The notes: generated by a model from the sequence alone, not told the origin. A stretch of DNA of 64,000 nucleotides from Streptomyces sp. NBC_01750 (GCF_035918095.1 NZ_CP109137.1:4156001-4220000); one strand, 5' to 3'. Positions 33,946-42,998 are shown, numbered from the stretch's first letter. A program made the numbers and translations.

Positions 33946-35278
33946 GGTGCGAGCGTACCCGGCGGCGGTGTTCGTACATCGCCGCCGTGTAGACATCCGC
34001 CGTCGCCGACGCCGCCGTGTCCCAGCCGAAGGACTCCGCGTGGCGGGCCGCCGTCGCGCCCATCCGGGCGGACAGGGCCGGATCGACCAGCAGACGGTGC
34101 AGCGCGGCCGCGTAGTCCTGTGGGTCGTGGCCCGGGACCAGGAGGCCGGTCAGCTCGTCGCGGACTGCCACCGGGAGGCCGCCGACCTCCGCCGCAACCA
34201 CGGGCGTCCCGGTCGCCTGGGCCTCGATCGCGACCAGGCCGAAGGATTCGCTGTACGAGGGCATGACCAGCGTGGACGCGGCCCGGAACCAGTCCGCGAG
34301 GAGGTCCTGGCCGACGGGCGGCTGGAAGTGGACGACATCCGCGATGCCGAGGCGGGCGACCAGTTTCTGCAGGCCTTCGGGCTTGGCGAGGCCGCTGCCG
34401 CTCGGGCCGCCGACTATCGGCACGAAGAGCCGGGAACGCAGGGAGGGGTCGCGGTCGAGCAGCAGCGCCACGGCGCGGAGCAGGATGTCGGGGGCCTTCA
34501 GCGGCTGGATGCGGCCCGCGAAGAGCGGGATGAACGCGTGCTGCGGCAGCCCGAGGCGGGCCCGGGCGGCGGCGCGGCCGTCCGCGGGCCGGAAGCGTTC
34601 CAGGTTCACGCCGGGGTGGACGACGGCGACCTTCGCCGGATCGGCGTCGTAGAAGCGGACGAGTTCGTCGGCCTCCTCCGCGGTGTTGGCGATCAGCCGG
34701 TCCGCGGCGCGCACTATCTGGGTCTCCCCGATGACTCGGGACGGCGGCTCGGGGGTGTCGCCATCGGCGAGCGCGGCGTTCTTGACCTTGGCCATGGTGT
34801 GCATGGCGTGGACGAGCGGGACGCCCCACCGCTCGGCGGCGAGCCATCCGACATGGCCGGAGAGCCAGTAGTGGGAGTGGACGAGGTCGTAGTGGCCCGG
34901 GCGGTGGCCGGCCCAGGCCTGCATCACGCCGTGCGTGAAGGCACACAGCTGGGCCGGGAGGTCTTCCTTGGCGAGGCCCTCGTAGGGCCCTGCGTCGACA
35001 TGCCGTACGAGCACGCCGGGAGCCAGTTCCACGACCGGAGGCAGCCCGCCCGCGGTCGCCCGGGTGAAGATCTCGACCTCGATATTGATGGCGGCGAGCC
35101 GTTTGGCGAGTTCGACGATGTACACATTCATGCCGCCGGCGTCGCCCGTCCCCGGCTGGTGCAGCGGGGACGTGTGGACGCTGAGCATGGCGACCCTGCG
35201 CGGCTTGCGATGACCGCCGGGGAACCGGATCCGCGGTGCCACCAGGCTGCCGCCGAGGCGGGAGACGTACTGGCTCAC
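33938..35278 (-). CDS. mshA: D-inositol-3-phosphate glycosyltransferase MshA
   Basis: 446-residue GT4 enzyme performing the first step of mycothiol synthesis (UDP-GlcNAc plus inositol-3-phosphate). Hallmarks: [20 protein letters not shown] followed by [14 protein letters not shown] at the acceptor site, [26 protein letters not shown], the [15 protein letters not shown] helix, and the donor site [12 protein letters not shown] and [17 protein letters not shown] (EX7E). I chose the GTG at 35278 because AGGAGGAA lies 9 nt before it and the product begins SQYVSRLGG as in relatives; an upstream GTG/TTG near 35335 is weaker. Overlaps the ybjN start. Confidence 0.95.
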   Translation of the reverse strand: MSQYVSRLGGSLVAPRIRFPGGHRKPRRVAMLSVHTSPLHQPGTGDAGGMNVYIVELAKRLAAINIEVEIFTRATAGGLPPVVELAPGVLVRHVDAGPYEGLAKEDLPAQLCAFTHGVMQAWAGHRPGHYDLVHSHYWLSGHVGWLAAERWGVPLVHAMHTMAKVKNAALADGDTPEPPSRVIGETQIVRAADRLIANTAEEADELVRFYDADPAKVAVVHPGVNLERFRPADGRAAARARLGLPQHAFIPLFAGRIQPLKAPDILLRAVALLLDRDPSLRSRLFVPIVGGPSGSGLAKPEGLQKLVARLGIADVVHFQPPVGQDLLADWFRAASTLVMPSYSESFGLVAIEAQATGTPVVAAEVGGLPVAVRDELTGLLVPGHDPQDYAAALHRLLVDPALSARMGATAARHAESFGWDTAASATADVYTAAMYEHRRRVRSHHG

Positions 35279-35438
35279 GTCGGCGTTCCTCCTCGCTGCG
35301 GGCACGGCAGGCTGCGGGGCGTTAGCAGCCACCAAAGCCTCACAACAGCGGACTCCCGTCTTCCATTTCCAGCCCCCCTTCGCTTTGCCAAATCATTACC
35401 GTCCGGAAGCCGTGTCACGACCGCATACCCTCACTTTC

Positions 35439-36221
35439 ATGACTCGTCCCGTCGGCACCGCGACCCGCGGGACGACCAACCCCAACCGGCTGCGGCGTAT
35501 GGACCGCTGGATCGCCGCGACGCACGGACCGGCGCTGCGCCGCGGCGACGCGCCCGTCGCCGTCGATCTCGGGTACGGCGCCGCCCCCTGGACCGCGCTG
35601 GAGCTGATGCAGCGGCTGCGCAAGGCCGAGCCCCGCTGCCAGGTCGTCGGGATCGAGATCGACCCGGCACGGGTGGCCGCTGCGAAGCCGTACGAACGCG
35701 AGGGACTCAGCTTCCGGCACGGCGGCTTCGAGGTCCCGCTGGAGCGGCGGCCCGCGCTCATCCGGGCGGCGAATGTGCTGCGCCAGTACGACGAGGGCGA
35801 GGTCGCCGCGGTCTGGGCGCGGCTCCGCGCGCGCCTCGCGCCCGACGGGCTGCTGGTCGAGGGCACCTGCGACGAGATCGGGCGGCGGCACGTCTGGGTC
35901 GCGCTCGGCCCGGAAGGCCCGCGCACGCTCACCTTCGCGACCCGGCTCGGCTCCCTGCAGCGTCCGTCCGATCTGGCGGAACGGCTGCCGAAGGCGTTGA
36001 TCCACCGCAATGTGCCGGGCGAGCCGGTGCACGCCTTCCTGCGGGACTTCGACCGGGCGTGGGCGGCGGCCGCTCCGTACGCCTCGCTGGGCGCCCGGCA
36101 GCGCTGGATCAGAGCCGTACGGGACATGGCGGTCGACTGGCCGCTGGCGGACGGCCCGCGACGGTGGCGGCAAGGGGAAGTCACGGTGAACTGGGCGGCA
36201 CTCGCCCCCAATTCCGTATGA
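35439..36221 (+). CDS. SAM-dependent methyltransferase-like protein
   Basis: 260 residues with a class I methyltransferase core: motif I VAVDLGYGAAPWTALELMQR, the acidic ribose-binding strand VVGIEIDPARVAAA, and motif at LAPDGLLVEGTCDEIGRRHV. The second half is family-specific (RPSDLAERLPKALIHRNVPG, FLRDFDRAWAAAAPYASLG). Substrate unknown. The ATG at 35439 is preceded by TACCCT with a 7-nt gap (leaderless-type start), and lies 160 bp from the divergent mshA start. Confidence 0.82.
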   Translation: MTRPVGTATRGTTNPNRLRRMDRWIAATHGPALRRGDAPVAVDLGYGAAPWTALELMQRLRKAEPRCQVVGIEIDPARVAAAKPYEREGLSFRHGGFEVPLERRPALIRAANVLRQYDEGEVAAVWARLRARLAPDGLLVEGTCDEIGRRHVWVALGPEGPRTLTFATRLGSLQRPSDLAERLPKALIHRNVPGEPVHAFLRDFDRAWAAAAPYASLGARQRWIRAVRDMAVDWPLADGPRRWRQGEVTVNWAALAPNSV

Positions 36222-36421
36222 ACAGGCGCGAACGAGGGAACGCGGAGGGCCCGTTGTTCGTCCCTGACGAGTGGGATTGATCCACCAGTCGGCAGATCGG
36301 CACCCGTCGTCCCTGTCGCTTTTGCGGACGTCGTGGCACCATCGCGACGTCGCCCGTAAGTTACTGACGGTAAATCATATTCAGGTGTACTGACGTTCGC
36401 CCGGAGTCTGAAGGGGGAGTC

Positions 36422-37492
36422 GTGAACCGACGTCGCTGTGCCACTGCCGCGATCACTCTGGTCTGCGCACTGACCGTGCTGGCGTCAACCGGCCAGGCTT
36501 TCGCGGCCCCCGAGCCGCCGCCGCCAAGCAGGGCGGGCGCCGCCGAGGACGCACCCAAGAAGTCGCTGGAGGAAGTGCGCCAGGAGATCGAAGCCCTCTA
36601 CCGCAAGGCCGCGTCCGCGACCGACGCGTACAACCTCGCCGAGGAGCAGGCCGACAAGCAGTCGGCCGAGATCGTCAAACTCGCGCGGGAGATCGTCAAG
36701 GGACAGGCCCGGATCGACGACCTCAAGAACCGCGCGGGCGCCGCCGCCCGCGCCCAGTACCGCGACGGCGGACTGCCGCCCGAGGCGCGGCTGGTGCTCA
36801 CCGACGATCCGCAGCTGTTCCTGGACGGGGCGGGCCGGATCCAGCAGGGCCAGAAGGCCACCAGGGACCTCCTCGGCGAACTGACCAGGACACAGGCCGA
36901 CTTGGCGGCGTACACCAAGGACGCGAGCGCCCAGTGGCGGAAGCTCGAGGCCAACCGCGTCAAGCAGGCCAAGGCCAAGAAGGAGATCAACTCCCAGATC
37001 GCCGCGGCCAAGAAGATAGAGGACAAGCTGGAGAAGGAGCAGCGGGAGCGGCTCCTCCAGTTGGAGCGGAACGCCGAGTACAAGGCACAGACGGCCTGGC
37101 TGAGTTCGGGCGTACTGAAGGAGATCAGCCGCAGCGCGAGCCCGCAGGGCAAGAAGGCGGTCCAGTTCGCGACGGCGCAGATCGGCAAGCCGTATGTGTG
37201 GGGAGCGGAGGGCCCGGGGTCGTACGACTGCTCGGGGCTGACGTCACAGGCGTGGTCGGCGGCGGGGAAGGGCATCCCGCGCACCTCGCAGGAGCAGTGG
37301 CGGCTGCTGCCGCGGATCGAGATCAAGGACTTGCGGCCCGGCGACCTGATCATCTACCACGCGGACGCGAGCCATGTGGGGATGTACATCGGTGACGGAG
37401 CGATCGTACATGCGCCGCGACCCGGGAGGAATGTGACGATTACGGGCGCTGGTTCGATGGTGATCCTCGGAGTTGTACGCCCGGACAAGTGA
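36422..37492 (+). CDS. Secreted NlpC/P60 peptidoglycan endopeptidase with coiled coil
   Basis: 356 residues: signal peptide (AITLVCALTVLASTGQAFA, about 1-29), a long coiled-coil (45-235) and a C-terminal NlpC/P60 domain with catalytic Cys270 (GSYDCSGLTSQAW), His318 (ASHVGMYIGDG) and polar residue His330 (IVHAPR). This RipA-like layout cuts the peptide side chains of peptidoglycan, with the coiled coil holding activity in check or contacting partners such as FtsX. The GTG at 36422 follows GGGGGAG. The 200-bp upstream region has an AT-rich patch (36357-36390) likely to be the promoter; no riboswitch was recognised. Confidence 0.93.
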   Translation: MNRRRCATAAITLVCALTVLASTGQAFAAPEPPPPSRAGAAEDAPKKSLEEVRQEIEALYRKAASATDAYNLAEEQADKQSAEIVKLAREIVKGQARIDDLKNRAGAAARAQYRDGGLPPEARLVLTDDPQLFLDGAGRIQQGQKATRDLLGELTRTQADLAAYTKDASAQWRKLEANRVKQAKAKKEINSQIAAAKKIEDKLEKEQRERLLQLERNAEYKAQTAWLSSGVLKEISRSASPQGKKAVQFATAQIGKPYVWGAEGPGSYDCSGLTSQAWSAAGKGIPRTSQEQWRLLPRIEIKDLRPGDLIIYHADASHVGMYIGDGAIVHAPRPGRNVTITGAGSMVILGVVRPDK

Positions 37493-37543
37493 CACACATG
37501 AGTAACTCGGATGAGTGACGCGTGAAGAAATGCGTCAGAGGGG

Positions 37544-37566
37544 TGACGAACGCGTGATGTTCGTCA
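37544..37566. promoter_or_regulatory. Inverted repeat upstream of the PP2C phosphatase gene
   Basis: TGACGAAC-GCGTGAT-GTTCGTCA is a perfect 8-bp inverted repeat with a 7-bp centre, 160 bp before the phosphatase start and about 50 bp after the NlpC stop. It could be an operator or a weak terminator. Confidence 0.4.
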
Positions 37567-37727
37567 TGGCCTCTTGAGCAAGTACCTCCCCATGCGCGGC
37601 ATATGACAGTGGCTCTTCACACTTCACCATTCCGCTCCGACACCCGGTACCGCTATGGTCCCGGTCTGGTGAGGCGTCGATCGTCGCTGCACCGCGCCCT
37701 CGGGGGGAGGGAAGGAAACCAGGAACG

Positions 37728-38984
37728 ATGCCCGTACCCGTACCGCGACAGAGGGGTGTCCCCGTCGCGGAGACCGACCGTGGGAGCGCCTGCGCCGCCG
37801 GCAGCTCCAGCGGCGGCGACCTCACGCTTCTGGTGATCGAGGACGACCCGGCGGGTACCTTCACCGTCCCCGAGCTGCTCGACGCTGCCGGCACCCGGGT
37901 CCGGATCCGCACCGCCCGCAACCTGACGGAGGCGGAGCGGCTGCTCACGGACGACGTCCACTGCATCCTCGTCGACCTCGCCCTGCCCGGACCCGGCGAG
38001 GAGGAGCTCGCCCCGCTCAAGCACGTCCTGCGCCTCGCGCCGCGCCACGCCGTCCTCGCCCTGACCACCTCGGGCGACGCGGAGCGCGCGGCGGAGGCGG
38101 TACGGGTGGGGGCACAGGATCATCTCTTCCGCGACGAGCTCGACGGACGGCTGCTGAGCCGTGCCATCCGGTACGCCGTCGAGCGCAAACGCGCCGACAC
38201 GGCCCAAGTGAAGCTGGCCGAGTCGAGGCTCCGCGCCCAGGAGAACGCCCGGCTGGAGCGCGGTCTGCTGCCCACTCCCCTGCTCCAGGGCTCGGATCTG
38301 CGGTTCGCCGCGCGCTACCGGCCCGGACGCTCGCGGGCGCTGCTCGGTGGAGACTTCTACGACACGGTCCGCACCGCGGACGGCACGGTCCACGCGATGA
38401 TCGGTGACGTCTGCGGCCACGGCCCGGACGAGGCGGCGCTCGGCGTCGAGCTGCGCATCGCCTGGCGGGCGCTGACCTTCGCGGGCCTGTGCGGGGACGA
38501 GCTGCTCTCCACGCTGCAGCAGGTGCTGGAGCACGAGCGGGAGAGCGAGGAGATCTTCGCGACGCTCTGCACGGTCGACATCGCGCCGGACGGCCGGCGG
38601 GCCGGACTCTGCCTGGCGGGCCACCCGGCGCCGCTGATCGCCCGGCACGGGCGGCCGGCGCAGCTGCTTCCGTACGACGACAACGGCCCGGCGCTCGGCC
38701 TGCTGCCGCGCGCCCGCTGGCCGCGCCGCCAGGTGGAGCTGGGCGCCGCGTGGAGCCTGATGATGTACACGGACGGGCTGATCGAGGGCCGCCGGGGACC
38801 GGACGCGAAGCAGCGACTGGGCCAGGACGGGATGGTCGAGATGATCAACCGGCAGCTGGCGGCGGGCCTTGAGGGCGAGTCGCTGCTCGAGGCGGCGGTC
38901 TCGGAGGTGCGCGATCTGAACGGCGGGGAGCTGACCGACGATGTGGCGGTGCTGCTGCTGAGCAGGCACGGGGCCCGCAGGTAG
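37728..38984 (+). CDS. Response-regulator PP2C-type (SpoIIE/RsbU) phosphatase
   Basis: 418 residues: an N-terminal receiver domain (32-150; LLVIEDDPAGTF acidic pair, phospho-acceptor in CILVDLALPGPGEEE) joined by a helical linker (KLAESRLRAQENARLERGLL) to a SpoIIE-type serine phosphatase domain with ALLGGDFYDTVRTADG, MIGDVCGHGPDEAA, MMYTDGLIEGRRG and ELTDDVAVLLLSRHG, the metal-binding Asp set of PP2C. Such proteins dephosphorylate anti-anti-sigma factors in partner-switching cascades. No sigma/anti-sigma genes adjoin, so the partner must be elsewhere. ATG at 37728 after GGAGGGAAGGAAACC. Confidence 0.92.
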   Translation: MPVPVPRQRGVPVAETDRGSACAAGSSSGGDLTLLVIEDDPAGTFTVPELLDAAGTRVRIRTARNLTEAERLLTDDVHCILVDLALPGPGEEELAPLKHVLRLAPRHAVLALTTSGDAERAAEAVRVGAQDHLFRDELDGRLLSRAIRYAVERKRADTAQVKLAESRLRAQENARLERGLLPTPLLQGSDLRFAARYRPGRSRALLGGDFYDTVRTADGTVHAMIGDVCGHGPDEAALGVELRIAWRALTFAGLCGDELLSTLQQVLEHERESEEIFATLCTVDIAPDGRRAGLCLAGHPAPLIARHGRPAQLLPYDDNGPALGLLPRARWPRRQVELGAAWSLMMYTDGLIEGRRGPDAKQRLGQDGMVEMINRQLAAGLEGESLLEAAVSEVRDLNGGELTDDVAVLLLSRHGARR

Positions 38985-39014
38985 CCCGCGGGCGGGCCGG
39001 CGGGCTACCGGGGT

Positions 39015-39356
39015 CTACCGTCCGCCGTTGTACGGCCCGTACGGGCCGTCGCTGCTGGAGCCGCCACCGCGGCGGCCACCCCTGCCGGAGACCTGCTTGA
39101 GGGCGGGCCGCACGTCCACGAAGAAGACGATGGAAGCGATCAGTCCGGCGATCGACAGGAACAGCACGGAGACGAAGAGGTTCACCGCGACCGTGATGCC
39201 GAGGATGATCAGCCAGAAGGACTTCTTCTGCTTGTCGGCGGCGCGGTAGGCGTCGTCGCGGGCCATGGCCGCCATGATCAGCGCGGTCACCGACGTGCCG
39301 AGGAAGACAAGGTCGAGCACGAGCCAGAGCCCGAAGTCGAATCCCGCACGCAACAT
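39015..39356 (-). CDS. DUF2516-family membrane protein
   Basis: 113 residues with three predicted helices (FGLWLVLDLVFLGTSVTALI; SFWLIILGITVAVNLFVSVL; IAGLIASIVFFVDVRPAL) and the conserved DARAADKQKKSFW-like cytoplasmic loop, ending in a Gly/Tyr-rich tail. Function unknown. It is third in a minus-strand set after the XRE regulator and the HbhA-like gene, the same order as Rv0474-Rv0475-Rv0476 of M. tuberculosis. A 14-bp tandem repeat separates it from the HbhA-like gene. ATG at 39356. Confidence 0.85.
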   Translation of the reverse strand: MLRAGFDFGLWLVLDLVFLGTSVTALIMAAMARDDAYRAADKQKKSFWLIILGITVAVNLFVSVLFLSIAGLIASIVFFVDVRPALKQVSGRGGRRGGGSSSDGPYGPYNGGR

Positions 39357-39400
39357 GCTGAGCACCGCCTCATCAGTGATTTGTAGCGCCTCGCGGCCAA

Positions 39401-39442
39401 GGTACCGGGAGCGAGGTACCGGGAGCGAGGTACCGGGAGAAC
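39401..39442. repeat. Three tandem 14-bp units (GGTACCGGGAGCGA)
   Basis: Copies at 39401, 39415 and 39429 (the last ends GAAC). They lie in the 140-bp gap between the HbhA-like and DUF2516 genes. Confidence 0.9.
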
Positions 39443-39496
39443 GAGCCGGACACCCCAATGGTGCCCGGCCCGTCCTCTCGTACGCCTTACCAGGTG

Positions 39497-40090
39497 TTAC
39501 TTGGCGGACTGCGGCGAGGGCTTCTTCGTCGCCGTCGTCTTGCGCGCCGGGACCTTGCGGGCGGCCGCCGGAGCGGGCTTCTTGGCCTCGGCCTTCACCT
39601 CGGTCTTCCCGGTGGCCTGGGCCGCGGGCTTGTCGGCGTTCGGCTCGACGGCGACGGCGATCTCGGCGATCTCCTCGGCCGCCTCGCCGCGCCACGACTT
39701 CACGACCTGCTCGCCCTGCTCGGCGACCTTCTCGTACGTCTCACGGGCCTTGACCGCGTACTCGGCAGCCACACCGACACCACGCAGCGCCAGGTCCTGA
39801 GCGGTCTCGCCGAACTTCTTCAGATCGGTGTCCAGGCTCTCGAGCACCTCGGTGACCTTGGCCTGCACGGTGGCCTGGGCCTCCTTGGCCTGGCTGGTCA
39901 CCTTCTCCTGAACGGCCTTGGGGTCGGCGTTGCGCACGGCATCGATACGGCTCGGGGCCTCGGCCTTGAGCTGCTCGATCAGCGCGGGAACCTTCTTCGC
40001 CTGCTGGACGGCGAGGTCGGCGGTTCCGGCCGCGAAGTAGAGGGGAGTCGGGTCGGTGAGGGTCTTACGCAGGTCATCGGTGATGGCCAT
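39497..40090 (-). CDS. HbhA-like (heparin-binding haemagglutinin) helical protein
   Basis: 197 residues: MAITDDLRKTLTDPTPLYFA, then AGTADLAVQQAKKVPALIEQ, a long helical coiled-coil (about 45-145), and a Lys/Ala/Pro-rich tail (KAEAKKPAPAAARKVPARKT) like the heparin-binding C-terminus of mycobacterial HbhA. In mycobacteria HbhA binds host glycans and sits on the cell surface or lipid bodies; in a soil Streptomyces the role is more likely lipid-body or cell-envelope related. The order with XRE and DUF2516 genes mirrors mycobacteria, which supports the assignment. ATG at 40090. Confidence 0.88.
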   Translation of the reverse strand: MAITDDLRKTLTDPTPLYFAAGTADLAVQQAKKVPALIEQLKAEAPSRIDAVRNADPKAVQEKVTSQAKEAQATVQAKVTEVLESLDTDLKKFGETAQDLALRGVGVAAEYAVKARETYEKVAEQGEQVVKSWRGEAAEEIAEIAVAVEPNADKPAAQATGKTEVKAEAKKPAPAAARKVPARKTTATKKPSPQSAK

Positions 40091-40115
40091 GACTGTGGTC
40101 CTCCCGGATCGCAGA

Positions 40116-40568
40116 TCAGTTTGAGGGTTGGTCGGCATCACTGCCGTCGGCCGTGCGGGGGCCTTCAGCGGCGGTGTCCATGGTGTCCGTGGAGTCCATG
40201 ATGTCCGTGGAGTCGGTGTTCTCGAACCCGTTCTCCTTGCGGAAGGACTCGTAGATCTGCAGCAGCACCTGCTTCTGCCGCTCGTTGATCGAGGGGTCGG
40301 CGAGGATGACGGCACGCGTCTCCAGCTCCTCCCGCTCCCGCTCGTCAAGGATCCCGGCCCGCACGTACAGCGTCTCGGCGGAGATCCGCAGCGCCTTGGC
40401 AACCTGCTGCAGAACTTCCGCACTCGGCTTGCGCAGGCCGCGCTCGATCTGACTCAGATACGGATTGGACACCCCGGCGGCGTCGGCGAGCTGCCGCAGC
40501 GAGAGCTGCGCTGTGCGCCGCTGCTCACGCAGATACTCACCGAGATTGCCGACGTTGAGTGATGCCAT
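40116..40568 (-). CDS. XRE-family transcriptional regulator
   Basis: 150 residues. The helix-turn-helix lies at about 8-65: LGEYLREQRRTAQLSLRQLA then DAAGVSNPYLSQIERGLRKP. A helical segment follows (SAETLYVRAGILDEREREEL), and the tail carries an Asp/Ser/Thr/Met repeat (DSTDIMDSTDTMD) encoded by an 18-bp duplication. The M. tuberculosis counterpart Rv0474 regulates its own operon and responds to copper, by my recollection. A 26-bp perfect palindrome 28 bp upstream of the start (40596-40621) is its likely binding site. ATG at 40568. Confidence 0.9.
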   Translation of the reverse strand: MASLNVGNLGEYLREQRRTAQLSLRQLADAAGVSNPYLSQIERGLRKPSAEVLQQVAKALRISAETLYVRAGILDEREREELETRAVILADPSINERQKQVLLQIYESFRKENGFENTDSTDIMDSTDTMDTAAEGPRTADGSDADQPSN

Positions 40569-40595
40569 GCCCCGATACTGCACTGTCGGTGCTAA

Positions 40596-40621
40596 CTATT
40601 GCAAGCACATGCTTGCAATAG
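40596..40621. promoter_or_regulatory. 26-bp palindrome, probable XRE operator
   Basis: CTATTGCAAGCA (40596-40607), CA, TGCTTGCAATAG (40610-40621): perfect 12-bp arms. It lies between the divergent XRE and aldo-keto reductase genes, close to the XRE start, as expected for autoregulation. Confidence 0.8.
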
Positions 40622-40700
40622 TGTTCCACGCAACATTGCGACTACCCATCGGGCAGACCGGGACAACGTCACGCGCCCGATCAGTGACGAAAGGGAGAAA

Positions 40701-41567
40701 ATGACCAGCTCTGCCCCCGGCGGCGCCCTCACGCTCGCGGACGACCTCACCATCAGCCGCATGGGCTACGGCGCCATGCAGCTGGCCGGCCCCGGCGTCC
40801 TCGGTCCGCCCAAGGACCGTGACCAGGCCGTCGCGGTGCTCCGCGAGGCGGTCGACCTCGGCGTCACCCACATCGACACCAGCGACTACTACGGCCCCGT
40901 CGTCGTGAACGAGATCATCAAAGAAGCCCTGCACCCCTACCCCGCGGACCTCCGCATCGTCACCAAGGTCGGCGCCCGCCGCGGCGACGACGGCTCCTGG
41001 AACCCGTCGCTGGAGCCCGACGATCTCAAAGCCCAGGTTCGCGAGAACCTGCGGCACCTCGGCCTCGACGCTCTCGACGTCGTCAACCTCCGCCTCGGCT
41101 CCTTCGAGGGCGGCTCCGATGAGTCCATCGCGGAGCAGTTCGGTGCTCTGGCAGTGCTCCAGCACCAAGGGCTCATCCGTCATCTCGGGCTCAGCGGCAT
41201 CTCCTCGGCGCAACTGACCGAGGCGCAGACCATCGCGCCCGTCGTCACCGTGCAGAACCTCTACAACCTCGCCGCACGGAAGGACGACGACCTCGTCGAC
41301 CGGTGCGAGGCGGAGAACATCGCCTTCGCCGCGTTCTTCCCGCTAGGCGGCTTCAGCCCGCTCCAGTCCGAGACCCTCACCGGCGTCGCCGCCCGCCTCG
41401 AAGCCTCGCCGCAGCAGGTCGCTCTTGCCTGGCTGCTTCAGCGATCCGCGACGACTGTCCTCATCCCGGGCACTTCGTCCGTGGCCCACCTTCGCGAGAA
41501 CATCGCCGCAGCGAGCCTCGAACTCCCGGCCGATGCGGTAGCGCAGCTCGACTCCATCGGCCGGTAG
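40701..41567 (+). CDS. Aldo-keto reductase
   Basis: 288-residue NADPH-dependent oxidoreductase of the (beta/alpha)8 AKR family. Motifs: ISRMGYGAMQLAGPG, the catalytic HIDTSDYYG (Asp and Tyr), the Lys in VTKVGARR, the substrate/cofactor motif VVTVQNLYNLAARK, and the NADP-binding end VLIPGTSSVAHLREN. Substrate unknown. The ATG at 40701 has GAAAGGGAG upstream. Divergent from the XRE gene with the palindrome between, so it may also respond to that regulator. Confidence 0.9.
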   Translation: MTSSAPGGALTLADDLTISRMGYGAMQLAGPGVLGPPKDRDQAVAVLREAVDLGVTHIDTSDYYGPVVVNEIIKEALHPYPADLRIVTKVGARRGDDGSWNPSLEPDDLKAQVRENLRHLGLDALDVVNLRLGSFEGGSDESIAEQFGALAVLQHQGLIRHLGLSGISSAQLTEAQTIAPVVTVQNLYNLAARKDDDLVDRCEAENIAFAAFFPLGGFSPLQSETLTGVAARLEASPQQVALAWLLQRSATTVLIPGTSSVAHLRENIAAASLELPADAVAQLDSIGR

Positions 41568-41823
41568 GAGCCCCGCCGCTACGCAGCCGTCGGCTCGCCC
41601 AGGATGGTGACGGCGCCGTCCACTACGGGCTTCCGGCTCGATCCGCACCATCTGCACCCGCGCCTCGGTACGGCTCGGCTCCAGCCTCCGAAGGCCGCCG
41701 TGAGACGGCCGTCAACTGCTCGCGGGCGGTGGCGAGGGCCTGCCTGCGCCAGCGGCCCGTCCGACATTCACGGAGACCGAACTGGCCATATCCTGACCGG
41801 TTTCCGAGGAAGAATGATCTGCT

Positions 41824-42789
41824 GTGAGAGCTGATCGTCTGGTGGCGACCCTGCTGTTCCTGCAGACGCGGGGACGGGTGACCGTGGCCGAGGTGGCCGC
41901 GGAGCTGGAAGTGTCCGAACGCACCGCCCGGCGCGACCTTGAGGCGCTCGCGACCTCCGGCATTCCCGTGTACTCGCAGCGCGGCCGCGGCGGCGGCTGG
42001 TCACTGGTCGGCGGGGCACGGACCGACCTCACCGGGCTGACCGCCGACGAGATCCGGGCACTGTTCCTGCTCGCGGGACCGTCGTCCGCCACGCCCGAAC
42101 TGCGGACGGCTCTGCGCAAGCTGGTACGGGCGCTGCCGTCGACACTGCGGTCCGGTGCGGAGGCCGCCGCGAACGCCGGTGTCACCGACGACACGGACTG
42201 GTCGCGCTCCCCCGTCACCGCCTCGGCACCCCATCTCGACGCGCTCCAGAGGGCGGTGGTGGAAGGCACGCAGATCCGCCTCGGATACGCGCGCCCCGGC
42301 AGACCCGCGGGCGAGCGTACGGTCCATCCGCTCGGCCTCGCGTCCAAGGCGGGCGTCCGCTATCTCGTCGCGGGCACGGCCCAAGGCCTGCGGACCTTCC
42401 GCCTCAGCCGCGTCATCTCGGTCACCCCGACCGGCGATCCGGTCGTCCGACCGGACGGCTTCGACCTGCCAACGGCCTGGCGTTCCCTCGCCTCGGGAAT
42501 GGAGGACCGCATGCTCGCGGCGACGGTACGCGCCCGGGCGGAGAGGGGCGCCGAGCCGGTCCTGCAGGGGCTGTTCGGCGGGCGGCTGCGGATCGCCGGG
42601 TCGCCCCTTGCCGACGGCCGGCTGGAGATCGAGATCGACGGCCCGTCACCGGAGATCGTGGCGGCGCAGCTGGCGGGGCTGGGAGCACGCGTCGAGGTCC
42701 TGGACCCACCGGAGGCCAGGGAGCGGCTCGCGCAACTGGCGGCCGAACTCACCGCCGTCTACGGGCAGTCACTCGACCCAGCGGAGTAG
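41824..42789 (+). CDS. WYL-domain (DeoR-like HTH) transcriptional regulator
   Basis: 321 residues. An N-terminal winged helix-turn-helix (RADRLVATLLFLQTRGRVTV, then AEVAAELEVSERTARRDLEA) is followed by the WYL domain (about 130-215; RLGYARPGRPAGERTVHPLG, VRYLVAGTAQGLRTFRLSRV) and a C-terminal WCX-like extension. WYL domains sense nucleic-acid or nucleotide ligands and are frequent in actinobacterial and defence-associated regulators. GTG at 41824. The dinB gene follows 209 bp later behind an octanucleotide repeat, and may be a target. Confidence 0.9.
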   Translation: MRADRLVATLLFLQTRGRVTVAEVAAELEVSERTARRDLEALATSGIPVYSQRGRGGGWSLVGGARTDLTGLTADEIRALFLLAGPSSATPELRTALRKLVRALPSTLRSGAEAAANAGVTDDTDWSRSPVTASAPHLDALQRAVVEGTQIRLGYARPGRPAGERTVHPLGLASKAGVRYLVAGTAQGLRTFRLSRVISVTPTGDPVVRPDGFDLPTAWRSLASGMEDRMLAATVRARAERGAEPVLQGLFGGRLRIAGSPLADGRLEIEIDGPSPEIVAAQLAGLGARVEVLDPPEARERLAQLAAELTAVYGQSLDPAE

Positions 42790-42882
42790 ACGATCACTTG
42801 GTGGTCGCGGTGGTCGCGGTGGTGGCGAGGGCGTGCAGGGCCGTCGTGCGGATCGCGGAGTATGCGAGAGGATCAGATCAGG

Positions 42883-42978
42883 ACCGCAGCACCGCAGCAC
42901 CGCAGCACCGCAGCACCGCAGCACCGCAGCACCGCAGCACCGCAGCACCGCAGGACCGCAGCACCATCGCACCGCAGC
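42883..42978 (+). repeat. Octanucleotide tandem repeat (ACCGCAGC)12 upstream of dinB
   Basis: Eight perfect ACCGCAGC units (42883-42946), then four further units with one or two changes (ACCGCAGG, ACCGCAGC, ACCATCGC, ACCGCAGC), ending about 20 bp before the GTG start of dinB. The unit length is not a multiple of three and the purity is high, so copy-number variation by slippage is likely. Confidence 0.95.
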
Positions 42979-42998
42979 AGCGCCGAGAGGAATGCACA

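Noticed and set aside
36222..36421. ydaO-type c-di-AMP riboswitch before the NlpC/P60 gene
   Set aside because: Considered because such switches precede some Streptomyces cell-wall hydrolase genes; no matching conserved motif or stems were seen.
42883..42978. CRISPR array
   Set aside because: Contiguous 8-bp units without spacers and no cas genes.
42798..42998. Upstream extension of dinB through AAPQHRST repeats
   Set aside because: The extension translates the octamer repeat and lacks a start with a ribosome-binding site; GTG at 42999 has one.
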